From VYFG01 sp965248685 (GTDB lineage Bacteria; Pseudomonadota; Gammaproteobacteria; Arenicellales; Poriferihabitantaceae), in assembly GCA_965248685.1 (NCBI GenBank), contig CBDFKC010000003.1, forward strand, positions 496,001 to 560,000: 64,000 nt of DNA, given 5' to 3'. Below the pieces are notes generated by a model. It saw only the letters and a list, made by a program, of their open reading frames with translations, did no database searches and was not told where the DNA came from. Position numbers and translations under genes: made by a program. This document shows, piece after piece, positions 17,237 through 25,769 of this stretch. Each line of letters opens with the position of its first letter. Positions within the stretch are counted from its first letter, which is position 1.

Positions 17237-18103
17237 CTACAGGATATAAACGAAAATAAACAGCCCCAGCCAGACCACGTCCACAAAATGCCAGTACCAG
17301 GCGGCGGCTTCAAAGGCAAAATGTCTGGTCGGTGTGAAATGCCCTCGGATACCCCGAACCAAAACCACCAGCAGGATAATCGCCCCCATGGTCACGTGGA
17401 ACCCGTGAAAGCCGGTAAGCATGAAGAATGTTGAGCCGTAGATACCACTTTCCAGCGTCATACCTTCATGGAAGGCTTCCTGATATTCCACTGCCTGGAG
17501 ATAAACGAACAAGAAGCCCAGCGCGACGGTGGCCGCCAGACCAAGGATAAATCGTCTGCGATCATTCTTGATGATAGCGTGATGCGCGATGGTCACGGTG
17601 AGTCCAGAGGTCAATAGAATGGCAGTATTTATAAATGGAAGCGGCCACCACCCCATATGAAAATCACTTTCGCCCATATCCATAGGACCATTGGTCGGCC
17701 AAATTTCGCTGAAACCATTCCATAGCCAGGTATGAGTATTGGCCCCATTGCCCTCACCCAGTAACCATTGTACCGAGTAAATCCTGGCGTAAAATAATGC
17801 GCCAAAAAACGCCGCGAAGAACATGACCTCGGAAAAAATAAACCAGGCCATGCCCAGGCGAAACGACTTATCTTCCCAGGGGCTATACTGGCCGCGCTCG
17901 CTCTCCTTAATCACGGTTCCGAACCATCCGAAAAACATAACGACAAGAATTCCAAGACCAGCCCACATGGCTGGCATCCCAACGGAAATGTCATTTAAAT
18001 ACAGCGCCAACCCACCCAGCAGAGTGGACAGGGCCACAGAACCAACTAGGGGCCAATAGGCACCTTCCGGAACGTAGTAATGGTTATCAGCAGTACTTGC
18101 CAT
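17237..18103 (-). CDS. ctaE: Cytochrome c oxidase subunit III
   Basis: 288 residues with seven predicted membrane helices. Family landmarks: WFGTVIKESERGQYS, GMAWFIFSEVMFFAAFFGALFY, GMTLESGIYGSTFFMLTGFHGFH (written here in parts), and the C-terminal WYWHFVDVVWL. It binds lipids next to subunit I in the aa3-type oxidase. It is the last gene of the coxB-ctaD-small protein-ctaG-ctaE run. Confidence 0.96.
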   Translation of the reverse strand: MASTADNHYYVPEGAYWPLVGSVALSTLLGGLALYLNDISVGMPAMWAGLGILVVMFFGWFGTVIKESERGQYSPWEDKSFRLGMAWFIFSEVMFFAAFFGALFYARIYSVQWLLGEGNGANTHTWLWNGFSEIWPTNGPMDMGESDFHMGWWPLPFINTAILLTSGLTVTIAHHAIIKNDRRRFILGLAATVALGFLFVYLQAVEYQEAFHEGMTLESGIYGSTFFMLTGFHGFHVTMGAIILLVVLVRGIRGHFTPTRHFAFEAAAWYWHFVDVVWLGLFIFVYIL

Positions 18104-18162
18104 TTTGTTAACCTCTATTTTCTAATATAAATTATTTCGAACCAGCGCTATTCGATGGTCCT

Positions 18163-18720
18163 TCAATTAATTTGCTGATCGGTAACGTTGAAAAACGTAT
18201 AGGACAAAGTAACCGTATCAACATCTTTTGGTAAATCGGGATCAACCACAAAAATAAGTGGCATCTCCCTGCTTTCGTTCGCCTCAAAGGATTGTGCGGT
18301 AAAACAAAAGCATTCAGCCTTGTTAAAATAGCTCGCGGCTCTGCCAGGTGACACGCTCGGTACCGCCTGGCCAACCAGTTTTTGATCTAGCTTATTGGTC
18401 GCGATAAAATTTGTCTTATATTGCTGTCCCGGGTGCACCAGCATGCTCGTCACTTCAGGTCCAAAACCCCAGGGGGCGTACTGGTTTAACGAGCCGGTAA
18501 ATTCTATTTTGACCGTACGATCCTGATCGACCTTCAACTCAGCCGCTTCGCTGGCGCTAATGCTGCCGGTCTTGCCATTTAATCCAGTTATATCGCAAAA
18601 CACATTATAAATTGGCACCATCAAATAGCCGAAGCCGAACATCAATATTGGAATTAACACCAATACTGGGATGCTGATTTTGCCTCTGGATTTAGATTTG
18701 TCCAATTTACTGCACGTCAT
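18163..18720 (-). CDS. ctaG: Cytochrome c oxidase assembly protein CtaG/Cox11
   Basis: 185 residues: N-terminal cytoplasmic tail, one membrane anchor (about 16-37) ending PIYNVFCDITG, and a periplasmic domain with ECFCFTAQ, the copper-binding CFCF motif, and FVVDPDLP. It delivers copper to the CuB site of subunit I. The start ATG shares its A with the stop TGA of the upstream 44-residue gene, indicating translational coupling. Confidence 0.95.
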   Translation of the reverse strand: MTCSKLDKSKSRGKISIPVLVLIPILMFGFGYLMVPIYNVFCDITGLNGKTGSISASEAAELKVDQDRTVKIEFTGSLNQYAPWGFGPEVTSMLVHPGQQYKTNFIATNKLDQKLVGQAVPSVSPGRAASYFNKAECFCFTAQSFEANESREMPLIFVVDPDLPKDVDTVTLSYTFFNVTDQQIN

Positions 18721-18854
18721 CAAGCGTTCTGCATGAGAACAATAAAGCTGACATAAACTCCCACCGCAATGATGGCCAGCACTATTGCCGTTGTTTTAGC
18801 GCCCCTGTTCAATTTTTGCGGAATCAAGCCAAACCAGGCGTTCGGGAATGACAT
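18720..18854 (-). CDS. 44-residue membrane protein of the cox cluster
   Basis: A short gene between ctaD and ctaG: MSFPNAWFGLIPQKL, then a positively charged NRGAK, then one hydrophobic helix (TTAIVLAIIAVGVYVSFIVL) and a short tail. Its stop overlaps the ctaG start by one base. Small single-helix proteins at this spot are known in gammaproteobacterial oxidase operons and are often missed by annotation; a subunit or assembly role is inferred. Confidence 0.8.
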   Translation of the reverse strand: MSFPNAWFGLIPQKLNRGAKTTAIVLAIIAVGVYVSFIVLMQNA

Positions 18855-18913
18855 ACCAGCTCTATGTGCCGGCCAGCATGCCTATCCTGGAAACCCGATC
18901 TCACCCTTATCGA

Positions 18914-20491
18914 TTACTTAATAATGGGTTGATCACTAAACGAGTGATATGGCGGTGGTGAACTCAAAGTCCACTCGAGGCCATGGGCACCTTCCCATAC
19001 CTGGTCGGTGGCCTTTTCGCCACCACGGATACACTTGACCACTAATATGACGAATAGTATCTGGGAAAATCCAAAACCAAATGCGCCAACAGTGGCCATC
19101 ACGTTGAAGTCGGTAAACTGCACAGAATAATCCGGTATCCGTCGCGGCATTCCGGCCAACCCGACAAAGTGCATCGGGAAGAACAACAAGTTGACGAAAA
19201 AGGTCGACAACCAGAAGTGAATCTTGCCGAGTTTTTCATCATACATATTACCGGTCCACTTGGGTATCCAGTAATAAACCGCACAGATAATCGCAAATAT
19301 TGAGCCGGGTACTAATACATAATGGAAGTGGGCAACTACGAAATAAGTATCGTGGTACTGAAAATCAACTGGCGCCAGCGCCAACATAACCCCGGATAAT
19401 CCACCAATGGTAAACATGATGACGAAGCCCAAGGCGAACAGCATCGGGGTTTCAAAAGTCATCGCACCCCGCCACATAGTCGCCACCCAGTTACAGACTT
19501 TTACCCCGGTTGGGACCGCGATCAGCATGGTCGCGAACATAAAGAATAATTCACCTGACAACGGCATACCGACGGTAAACATATGATGAGCCCAGACAAT
19601 AAACGACAAAAACGCAATGGATGCGGTCGCATATACCATCGAGGCATAACCAAACAATGGTTTGCGTGCGAATGTCGGGATAACCTCAGATACGATACCA
19701 AAAGACGGCAGGATCAAGATGTATACCTCAGGATGACCAAAGAACCAGAAGATATGCTGGAACATGACCGGGTCGCCGCCGCCGCCAGCAGTAAAGAAAG
19801 CGGTACCAAAATACTTGTCAGTCAGCAACATCGTTACGGCGCCCGCCAGTACCGGCATAACAGCAATTAACAGATACGCCGTAATAAACCAGGTCCAGAC
19901 AAACAATGGCATTTTCATAAACGTCATGCCTGGGGCCCGCAGATTCATGATCGTGGCAACGATATTAATCGCGCCCATGATCGAAGATATACCGAGCATG
20001 TGGATCGAGAAAATGAGAAATGGAAATCCCATACCACCCTGAAGCGACAACGGCGGGTACAGGGTCCAGCCAGAAGCCGGGCCACCACCCGGCATAAACA
20101 GCGTAGACAACATCATGGTGAAGCCGAAAGGCAGGATCCAGAAGCTCCAGTTATTCATTCGCGGTAACGCCATATCCGGGGCGCCCACCATAATCGGCAA
20201 CATCCAGTTGGCGAGACCGACGAACGCCGGCATAACCACACCAAAAATCATGACCAGGGCATGCAAGGTGGTCATTTGATTAAAGAACAGCGGATCCACG
20301 ATCTGCAATCCGGGCTGGAACAGTTCAGAGCGAATGATCAGCGCCATGGTGCCGCCGATAAAGAACATGATCAGCGCAAACCAGAGGTACAGGGTTCCGA
20401 TGTCTTTGTGGTTGGTGGTAGTTACCCAGCGCATAAGACCCGGAGCCGGGCCATGGTGGTGATCATCAGAGTCAGTTGCTGCTGCGTTCAT
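18914..20491 (-). CDS. ctaD: Cytochrome c oxidase subunit I
   Basis: 525 residues with twelve membrane helices. The heme a ligand lies in TTLHALVMI; CuB/heme a3 ligands are in HPEVYIL (with the crosslink Tyr), the HH of WAHHMF, and VAHFHYVL. GHPEVYI retains the Glu of the D channel and AVPTGVKV the Lys of the K channel, so this is an A1-type, aa3-class oxidase. It reduces oxygen to water and pumps protons. It lies 78 bases after coxB. Confidence 0.97.
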   Translation of the reverse strand: MNAAATDSDDHHHGPAPGLMRWVTTTNHKDIGTLYLWFALIMFFIGGTMALIIRSELFQPGLQIVDPLFFNQMTTLHALVMIFGVVMPAFVGLANWMLPIMVGAPDMALPRMNNWSFWILPFGFTMMLSTLFMPGGGPASGWTLYPPLSLQGGMGFPFLIFSIHMLGISSIMGAINIVATIMNLRAPGMTFMKMPLFVWTWFITAYLLIAVMPVLAGAVTMLLTDKYFGTAFFTAGGGGDPVMFQHIFWFFGHPEVYILILPSFGIVSEVIPTFARKPLFGYASMVYATASIAFLSFIVWAHHMFTVGMPLSGELFFMFATMLIAVPTGVKVCNWVATMWRGAMTFETPMLFALGFVIMFTIGGLSGVMLALAPVDFQYHDTYFVVAHFHYVLVPGSIFAIICAVYYWIPKWTGNMYDEKLGKIHFWLSTFFVNLLFFPMHFVGLAGMPRRIPDYSVQFTDFNVMATVGAFGFGFSQILFVILVVKCIRGGEKATDQVWEGAHGLEWTLSSPPPYHSFSDQPIIK

Positions 20492-20569
20492 CTATGTGTG
20501 CCTCGAAAAATAAATACTTGCCTTAATAAATTACCTGAACCCCGGGGGTCGCTTGAAATCAAAATCTGC

Positions 20570-21397
20570 TTATTCAACGGCGGCAATCTGCTCGGTTGAA
20601 TCCTGGGATTGGACCTGAGCCGCCAGCCACTGATTAAACTCTGCTTTCTCGACCACATTAACCACTACAGGCATAAAACCATGATCACGGCCGCACAATT
20701 CGGTGCATTGTCCGCGATAAATACCGGTCTCATTCACTTTGGTCCACATGGTATTAATAAATCCCGGGATCGCATCTTTCTTGATCGCAAACTCCGGAAT
20801 CCACCAGGAATGGATAACATCGTTGGCGGTGATTAACAGTCGAACCTTGGTGTCCACCGGAATAACCAAAGGCTTGTCGACCTCCAATAAGTAATTTTTC
20901 ACGGTAGCGACATCGATGCCTGAGTTCAACCGCCTGGCATTGTTGCTTTCCGCGTCCAGAGAGCTGAAGAAACTGACCCCTGACTCGGGGTATTCATATT
21001 GCCATTTCCATTGATAACCCGTGATCTTGATAGTCAGCTCCGAATTGCTGTCATCTTCCTGGGCGATCAGCATACGCGCAGAGGGCAGTGCCAGAACCAT
21101 CAGGATAATGAAGGGAAGCGTTGTCCAAACCACTTCCACGGTCAGGCTTTCATGAAACGTCGACGCGGTGGCACCTTTTGACTTGCGGTGCTTGAGCATG
21201 CTGTAGAACATGGCGCCAAATACCACCACCGCAATAATGCACATGATATAGAACACCATCATATGCAAGTCATAAACCCCATGGCTAATATCGGTTACGC
21301 CACGGGGCAAATTTAATCCCCAGTCGGCAATGGCTGATGTCGATACCAGCGCCATAATAGCGACAATGACACCGGCAAATCGGTAACTTATAATCAT
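20570..21397 (-). CDS. coxB: Cytochrome c oxidase subunit II
   Basis: About 275 residues from the ATG at 21397, which begins a signal peptide (MIISYRFAGVIVAIMALV...A) followed by WGLNLPRGVT; an upstream ATG adds 24 unlikely residues. Two membrane helices follow, then a cupredoxin domain with the CuA motif CTELCGRDHGFM and the distal His in DVIHSWWIPE. It ends about 25 residues after CuA, so there is no fused cytochrome c domain. It accepts electrons from cytochrome c and is the first gene of the structural operon. Confidence 0.95.
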   Translation of the reverse strand: MIISYRFAGVIVAIMALVSTSAIADWGLNLPRGVTDISHGVYDLHMMVFYIMCIIAVVVFGAMFYSMLKHRKSKGATASTFHESLTVEVVWTTLPFIILMVLALPSARMLIAQEDDSNSELTIKITGYQWKWQYEYPESGVSFFSSLDAESNNARRLNSGIDVATVKNYLLEVDKPLVIPVDTKVRLLITANDVIHSWWIPEFAIKKDAIPGFINTMWTKVNETGIYRGQCTELCGRDHGFMPVVVNVVEKAEFNQWLAAQVQSQDSTEQIAAVE

Positions 21398-21711
21398 TGG
21401 ACGATGAAACCTCTGAATCAAATATAAAACTGTTGCGATCGGCAAACTGGGGCTAGGCCGCCACTTCACCCGATCAGTATTCTTTATTTCAACGCTCTAA
21501 AGCGCCTTCCAACTGCTACTCCGGTAAATTCATCCTGCTTTTGTCTCTCCGCGGGGCCAAATACCTCAGTAGCTTTTGTCTAATTGAAATTAAGGCTGCG
21601 AATTATAGCGATAATGAACCAAACTTTACATCATATATACACGCTAACTGGCGAATAATAGTCATGTTTATGCACTGCCTTTCTTTACGCCGGGTTTCAG
21701 TGGGATCTCGG

Positions 21712-21969
21712 TCAAGCCCCCCCTGGGGTCGTCGCCATCATATATTTGACTGCGCCCCATACCGAAAGCAGAAAAACTGCGACAAATATCAGGCCTGCCA
21801 CAAAAAAATGCCAGAATTTTCCGCTTTCGAAATCCCGCTTTCTATTGGCGTTGTTCTGTAGACCAAAAAAAGAGGAAAAAACGCTACCCAGTATTGATAA
21901 CAATGTAACTTCTCGCTGGGATTTGTCCTCGGCTGAGTTTTCTGGCTCATGATTGCTAGGATGATCCAT
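21712..21969 (-). CDS. DUF2970 membrane protein
   Basis: 85 residues from the ATG at 21969. A polar N terminus is followed by SILGSVFSSFFGLQ, a charged NRKRDFESGKFWHF block and one helix, GLIFVAVFLLSVWGAV. That is the DUF2970 pattern. It lies immediately downstream of ctaB and upstream of coxB, the same neighbourhood where this family usually occurs. Function unknown; an association with the oxidase is inferred. Confidence 0.8.
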   Translation of the reverse strand: MDHPSNHEPENSAEDKSQREVTLLSILGSVFSSFFGLQNNANRKRDFESGKFWHFFVAGLIFVAVFLLSVWGAVKYMMATTPGGA

Positions 21970-21973
21970 GGGA

Positions 21974-22885
21974 CTAGAGAACCCAGGCACGAATGGCGAT
22001 TCTTGCGTAGTGATCGAGCAATAGAAAACCAAATAGAGCGCTTAAATAGAAAATCGAGTAGCCAAATGTCTTCATCGCAAACTGGTCACCCTCAGATCGA
22101 TACAGTTTGAATGCATAGTAAATAAAGCCAATTCCAAGAGATAGCGCCCCCGCCAGATAGATGGTGCCACTCATGTGTACCAGAAATGGCATGATCGTAA
22201 TGATCAACAACAATATGGTGTATAGCAGTACGTGAAGCTTGGTTAACGCGATACCATGGGTAACCGGCAGCATCGGCACATCAGCCCGGGCATAATCGTC
22301 CCTGCGCCTGATTGCCAGGGCCCAGAAATGAGGTGGGGTCCAGATAAAGATAATCAGAAAAAGGAGCAACGCCTCGCTATGCAGCTCACCGGTCACTGCG
22401 GTCCAGCCGAGAACAGGTGGCGCTGCGCCGGCGGCACCGCCCAGAACAATATTCTGGGGAGTAGAGCGCTTCAAAAACATGGTGTAGATCACCGCGTATC
22501 CAACCATAGATGCCAGGGTAAGGATTGCGGTCAGATTGTTTACAAAGGTAACCAGCAAAATCATCGATAGCGCCGCCATGCTCAAGGCAAAAACAACTGC
22601 ATTTCGTCCGACGATGTTGCCTTGGGGTAACGGGCGCCCATATGTGCGCTCCATTCGGGCATCAATTTCCTGATCAACCCAGTGATTTAATGCGGCCCCC
22701 GCCGCCGCCGCCAGGCCAATCCCAATCAGCCCGAAGAACCATGCATTAAACGGCACCCATGATTCGGTGGAAAGAAACATCCCGACCGCCGCGGTAAACA
22801 ATATCAGTGCCACCACCTTGGGTTTGCACAGTTCAAAATAGTCGCGCCAGTTTATCCCTGGCGCCGTGGCTTCAAGCATTGACAT
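21974..22885 (-). CDS. ctaB: Protoheme IX farnesyltransferase (heme O synthase)
   Basis: 303 residues, polytopic UbiA-fold prenyltransferase. The first aspartate motif is N-HWV-D-QEI-D followed by RMERTYGRPLP; the second region has YTMFLKRSTPQNIVLGG. It converts heme B to heme O, the precursor of heme A for this oxidase. Notably no heme A synthase (ctaA) gene lies beside it. It overlaps the upstream DUF2244 gene by 14 bases. Confidence 0.95.
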   Translation of the reverse strand: MSMLEATAPGINWRDYFELCKPKVVALILFTAAVGMFLSTESWVPFNAWFFGLIGIGLAAAAGAALNHWVDQEIDARMERTYGRPLPQGNIVGRNAVVFALSMAALSMILLVTFVNNLTAILTLASMVGYAVIYTMFLKRSTPQNIVLGGAAGAAPPVLGWTAVTGELHSEALLLFLIIFIWTPPHFWALAIRRRDDYARADVPMLPVTHGIALTKLHVLLYTILLLIITIMPFLVHMSGTIYLAGALSLGIGFIYYAFKLYRSEGDQFAMKTFGYSIFYLSALFGFLLLDHYARIAIRAWVL

Positions 22886-23357
22886 ATTTATCCTGATTTC
22901 TTACCCGGGTAATTTCCCGGTCCAGGGCATCGGCCAGACCGCCGCGCTCGTCTTCGGTTAGGCACTGACCTATCTCTACCCACTTTCCCGAGGCGCCCAA
23001 AAGCAGTTTATGAGGATACCAGCGATGAATCGGGGATTTCAGGTTGACCCGAATCCAGTGCAGATTAAACAACCAACTCTGGTTATTATTTTTTTCCAGA
23101 TGAAATATTTCCACCCCATCCCGCCCAACTCTTACTTTCTCGATATAATTCGAGTTCCGGTTGACCAGGCAGATCACCAGAATCACCAGGGCGAGATCGA
23201 GCAATGTGAAAGGCAGTACCATCCAGAAACCCAACCAGGCCAGACGCAATGCTACCCCCAGACTGATTACTATCAATCCGAGCAACATCCAGACCCAGGT
23301 ACCCCGCTGCTGACGGGCATTTGGCTGGATATTGAATATGGTGGAATCGGGTTTCAT
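22872..23357 (-). CDS. DUF2244 membrane protein
   Basis: 161 residues from the ATG at 23357; earlier in-frame starts add a non-conserved extension. IQPNARQQRGTWVWMLLG introduces two helices (about 20-38 and 43-64) separated by LAWLGFWMVLP, and the C-terminal cytoplasmic part has VRVGRDGVEIF. This is the DUF2244 layout. It is the first gene of the ctaB/cox run and overlaps ctaB. Function unknown, role in the respiratory locus inferred. Confidence 0.75.
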   Translation of the reverse strand: MKPDSTIFNIQPNARQQRGTWVWMLLGLIVISLGVALRLAWLGFWMVLPFTLLDLALVILVICLVNRNSNYIEKVRVGRDGVEIFHLEKNNNQSWLFNLHWIRVNLKSPIHRWYPHKLLLGASGKWVEIGQCLTEDERGGLADALDREITRVRNQDKYVNA

Positions 23358-23534
23358 TTCATTTACGGGCCAGATAACCGGGTAATACAATTGGACTTGG
23401 CACTCACTGGCCCGGAAGTGTACCAAATCAGCTGGCTGGAAGGCTGGCTTGAATACCTCAATTTTACCAAAATGAGTCAGATTTTCCCGGGCAATAGAAT
23501 AGCCGGTTTTGACCCTTACTAAATCCATAAGACC

Positions 23535-24467
23535 ATGTCAGACATAATAATTGTTAAATCCGATTTCGACCGCTTTGGCGAATGGCAAGCCGCATTTGCC
23601 AAGCATGATATCGAAGCCGTGCCCTGGCAGGATCTGGACCAGCGGGCGTCTGATATCAACTACGCTCTGGTATGGAAGCCAAGGCCCGGCAGCCTGCAAA
23701 AGATTACCGGTCTGGAGCTGATATTTTCTGTTGGCGCGGGAGTTGATCACCTCAAGGGAGACGGCATCGTACCCCCGAAAATACCTGTCATTCGGATGGT
23801 CGAAAACTCATTAACGTCAGGGATGGTTGAGTATGTGGTTTACAACGTCCTGCGGTTCCATCGAGACATGGGAAGATATGAAGAAAACCAGCGGAGCAAT
23901 TTGTGGCAGCCCCATATGCAAATTCCCGCCTGGGAGTGCAACGTCGGCATACTGGGTCTGGGAGTGCTGGGCGGGGCCTGCGCCCAGGCTTTACGAGATC
24001 TCAACTTCAACGTGGTCGGCTGGAGCAATACCGAGAAAAATATTGACGGCGTGAAATCATATTTTGGCAAAGACCACCTCGACCAGTTTCTTGACAATTG
24101 CCAGATTCTGGTTAGCCTGTTGCCGCTTACCGATGCAACCCGAAATATTATCAATCGGGAATTCCTTTCCCGCCTACCCCAGGGTAGCTATGTGATTAAT
24201 GCCGGTCGGGGTCCACTACTGGTAGAGCAGGATCTGGTTGAAGCCCTCGATAGTGGTCACCTGGCAGCGGCAGCTCTCGATGTCTTTGTCAGCGAACCGT
24301 TGCCTGGGGACAGCCTGTTGTGGCGGCATCCGGGGGTTACAATCACTCCTCATGTGGCAAGTATTACCCTGCCCACTACCAGCGTGGAACACGTGGTGAA
24401 TAATATCCGGCGCCACCGGCAAGGGCTGCATCCAACCCATATTGCGGACTTATCCAGAGGCTATTGA
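23535..24467 (+). CDS. ghrA: Glyoxylate/hydroxypyruvate reductase-type D-2-hydroxyacid dehydrogenase
   Basis: 310 residues of the D-isomer 2-hydroxyacid dehydrogenase family. The NAD(P) fold is marked by ILGLGVLGGACAQAL; catalytic residues are Arg in NAGRGPLL, Glu in VSEPLP and His in TPHVASIT. The closest subgroup by length and these motifs is GhrA, which reduces glyoxylate and hydroxypyruvate with NADPH. The exact substrate is not proven by sequence. It is divergent from the DUF2244/ctaB run. Confidence 0.88.
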   Translation: MSDIIIVKSDFDRFGEWQAAFAKHDIEAVPWQDLDQRASDINYALVWKPRPGSLQKITGLELIFSVGAGVDHLKGDGIVPPKIPVIRMVENSLTSGMVEYVVYNVLRFHRDMGRYEENQRSNLWQPHMQIPAWECNVGILGLGVLGGACAQALRDLNFNVVGWSNTEKNIDGVKSYFGKDHLDQFLDNCQILVSLLPLTDATRNIINREFLSRLPQGSYVINAGRGPLLVEQDLVEALDSGHLAAAALDVFVSEPLPGDSLLWRHPGVTITPHVASITLPTTSVEHVVNNIRRHRQGLHPTHIADLSRGY

Positions 24468-24477
24468 GTTTCCCTAG

Positions 24478-24517
24478 TGCAATACCTATTGCAATATCCC
24501 CTTTACACTATTATTCT
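24478..24517 (+). promoter_or_regulatory. Palindrome overlapping a putative promoter for the microprotein gene
   Basis: A perfect inverted repeat TGCAATA-CC-TATTGCA occupies 24478-24493. Its right arm runs into TTGCAA (24489-24494), which is 17 bases from TATTCT (24512-24517), a moderate -35/-10 pair. An operator over a -35 box is a common repressor layout. The palindrome is direct observation; promoter and operator roles are inferred. Confidence 0.4.
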
Positions 24518-24583
24518 TTCTGTTGGGCCTGGATATCCATTCGGGTTAACTCATTTTTTCGTTTGCAGGAGAACATCATCATC

Positions 24584-24661
24584 ATGAACCCATTAAGAAG
24601 CGTCTCGGGAACCATCATCGCTGGATTTGTTATTGCCGTCCTCATCGCGGTCATAATGTAA
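24584..24661 (+). CDS. 25-residue membrane microprotein
   Basis: A complete small gene with ATG, 25 codons and TAA, preceded by an AGGAGA ribosome binding site at 24567-24572. The peptide starts MNPLRSVSGT and is otherwise one hydrophobic helix, IIAGFVIAVLIAVIM. It lies 53 bases ahead of the four-helix membrane protein gene and could be its small subunit. No known family recognised. Confidence 0.6.
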   Translation: MNPLRSVSGTIIAGFVIAVLIAVIM

Positions 24662-24714
24662 TAAATCGTTTCGAAACATTAACTCAAAATTAAAGAATTA
24701 AAAGAGGTTGAAGC

Positions 24715-25209
24715 ATGAATTATTTTGCACTGGTTGTTTGGCTGCACGTTTTTGCCGGCGTGATCTGGATTGGAATACTCTACTATTTCAATTTTATCCA
24801 GGTGCCTGCAATGGCGGTTGCCGCGGCTGATACCGACGGCCCGGGGCCTGCAGCAATCGGTAAATATATCGCACCCCCAGCATTATTGTGGTTTCGCTGG
24901 GCTGCGTTAGCTACCTGGTTAACCGGGGCATCGGCGCTCACGTTTGTCGGCGGGTTTACCACTCACTTTTTTGCCACTAGCGGTGTTTCGATTATAGGTA
25001 TCGGTGCATGGCTCGGCACAATTATGCTGTTCAATGTCTGGGTCCTTATCTGGCCTAACCAGAAGAAAATTCTGGGAATGGTGTCAGCCTCCGCGGAAGA
25101 AATTGCCAAAGCCAAAAATGTTGCATTATTGGCTTCCCGTACCAACACCTTGTTGTCAATTCCTATGTTGATGTGTATGGTCGGTCACGGTCACGGACTG
25201 CCAATGTAA
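24715..25209 (+). CDS. PuuD-like (urate oxidase N-terminal-type) membrane protein
   Basis: 164 residues with four hydrophobic helices. Conserved features are the N-terminal WLHVFAGVIWIG, the loop IMLFNVWVLIWPNQKKI and a C-terminal helix ending in HGHG. These match the membrane domain found at the N terminus of PuuD-type urate hydroxylases, but the cytochrome c domain is absent, so urate oxidation should not be assumed. Conserved His residues suggest heme or metal binding. Good GAGG ribosome site; a strong terminator follows. Confidence 0.7.
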   Translation: MNYFALVVWLHVFAGVIWIGILYYFNFIQVPAMAVAAADTDGPGPAAIGKYIAPPALLWFRWAALATWLTGASALTFVGGFTTHFFATSGVSIIGIGAWLGTIMLFNVWVLIWPNQKKILGMVSASAEEIAKAKNVALLASRTNTLLSIPMLMCMVGHGHGLPM

Positions 25210-25257
25210 AGGTTGATCTCCCCGCCCGGTTGCCATAGCGACTGGGCAGGAGTCAGT

Positions 25258-25290
25258 AAAACGCCGCCGTTGCAAAACCGCGGCGTTTTT
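25258..25290 (+). terminator. Intrinsic terminator
   Basis: A 10-bp stem (AAAACGCCGC with GCGGCGTTTT) and 12-base loop, with a run of five T at the end. It lies 49 bases after the PuuD-like gene. A-rich and T-rich arms could let it work in both directions, but only the plus-strand gene needs it. Confidence 0.85.
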
Positions 25291-25377
25291 ATTGTCTGCC
25301 GCTTATTCCCACCGAATTGCCTGAATCCATGGTATCCCTGAAAGCTTATCCGTGATGCCTGCAAAAACCCTTCGCCA

Positions 25378-25728
25378 ATGATTGATCCCGAGTTCTTCGC
25401 CAATTTGATTAACCTGCGGATCAAGGCATTGTCTGACGAACGCGAACAGTTTGCCCACAATGCAACCGAAGTTGAGCTCGACCAAACCCGGGTTGGACGA
25501 TTGTCACGAATGGACGCGATGCAGATGCAGCAGATGGAGCTTGAATTATCTCGTCGCCAGCAACGGGAACTAGCTGCCCTGCAAAATGCTCTAAATCGCA
25601 TTGACGAAGGGGATTATGGTCTGTGCTTCGAATGCGGTGAGGAAATCAACCCGAAACGCCTGGAGATTGACCTGGTCGCGACCCTTTGTATATCCTGTGC
25701 TCAACGCCGGGAAAACCTGGGCACCTAA
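25378..25728 (+). CDS. DksA/TraR-family zinc-finger protein
   Basis: 116 residues. An N-terminal helical region rich in Gln/Glu (about 10-75) resembles a coiled coil, followed by the C4 zinc finger C83-FE-C86 and C104-IS-C107. These proteins enter the RNA polymerase secondary channel and alter promoter response, often with ppGpp. It is shorter than full DksA (about 150) and lacks an obvious DxxDxA tip, so it is a paralogue and not DksA itself. It precedes msrA by 41 bases. Confidence 0.88.
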   Translation: MIDPEFFANLINLRIKALSDEREQFAHNATEVELDQTRVGRLSRMDAMQMQQMELELSRRQQRELAALQNALNRIDEGDYGLCFECGEEINPKRLEIDLVATLCISCAQRRENLGT

Positions 25729-25769
25729 CCGCCATATTAATTGTTGGAATAAATTGTTGGAGAAATTAC

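Noticed and set aside
23010..23522. 170-codon open frame opposite the DUF2244 gene
   Set aside because: Mirrors the coding strand and lacks any family resemblance; the DUF2244 frame is clearly the real one.
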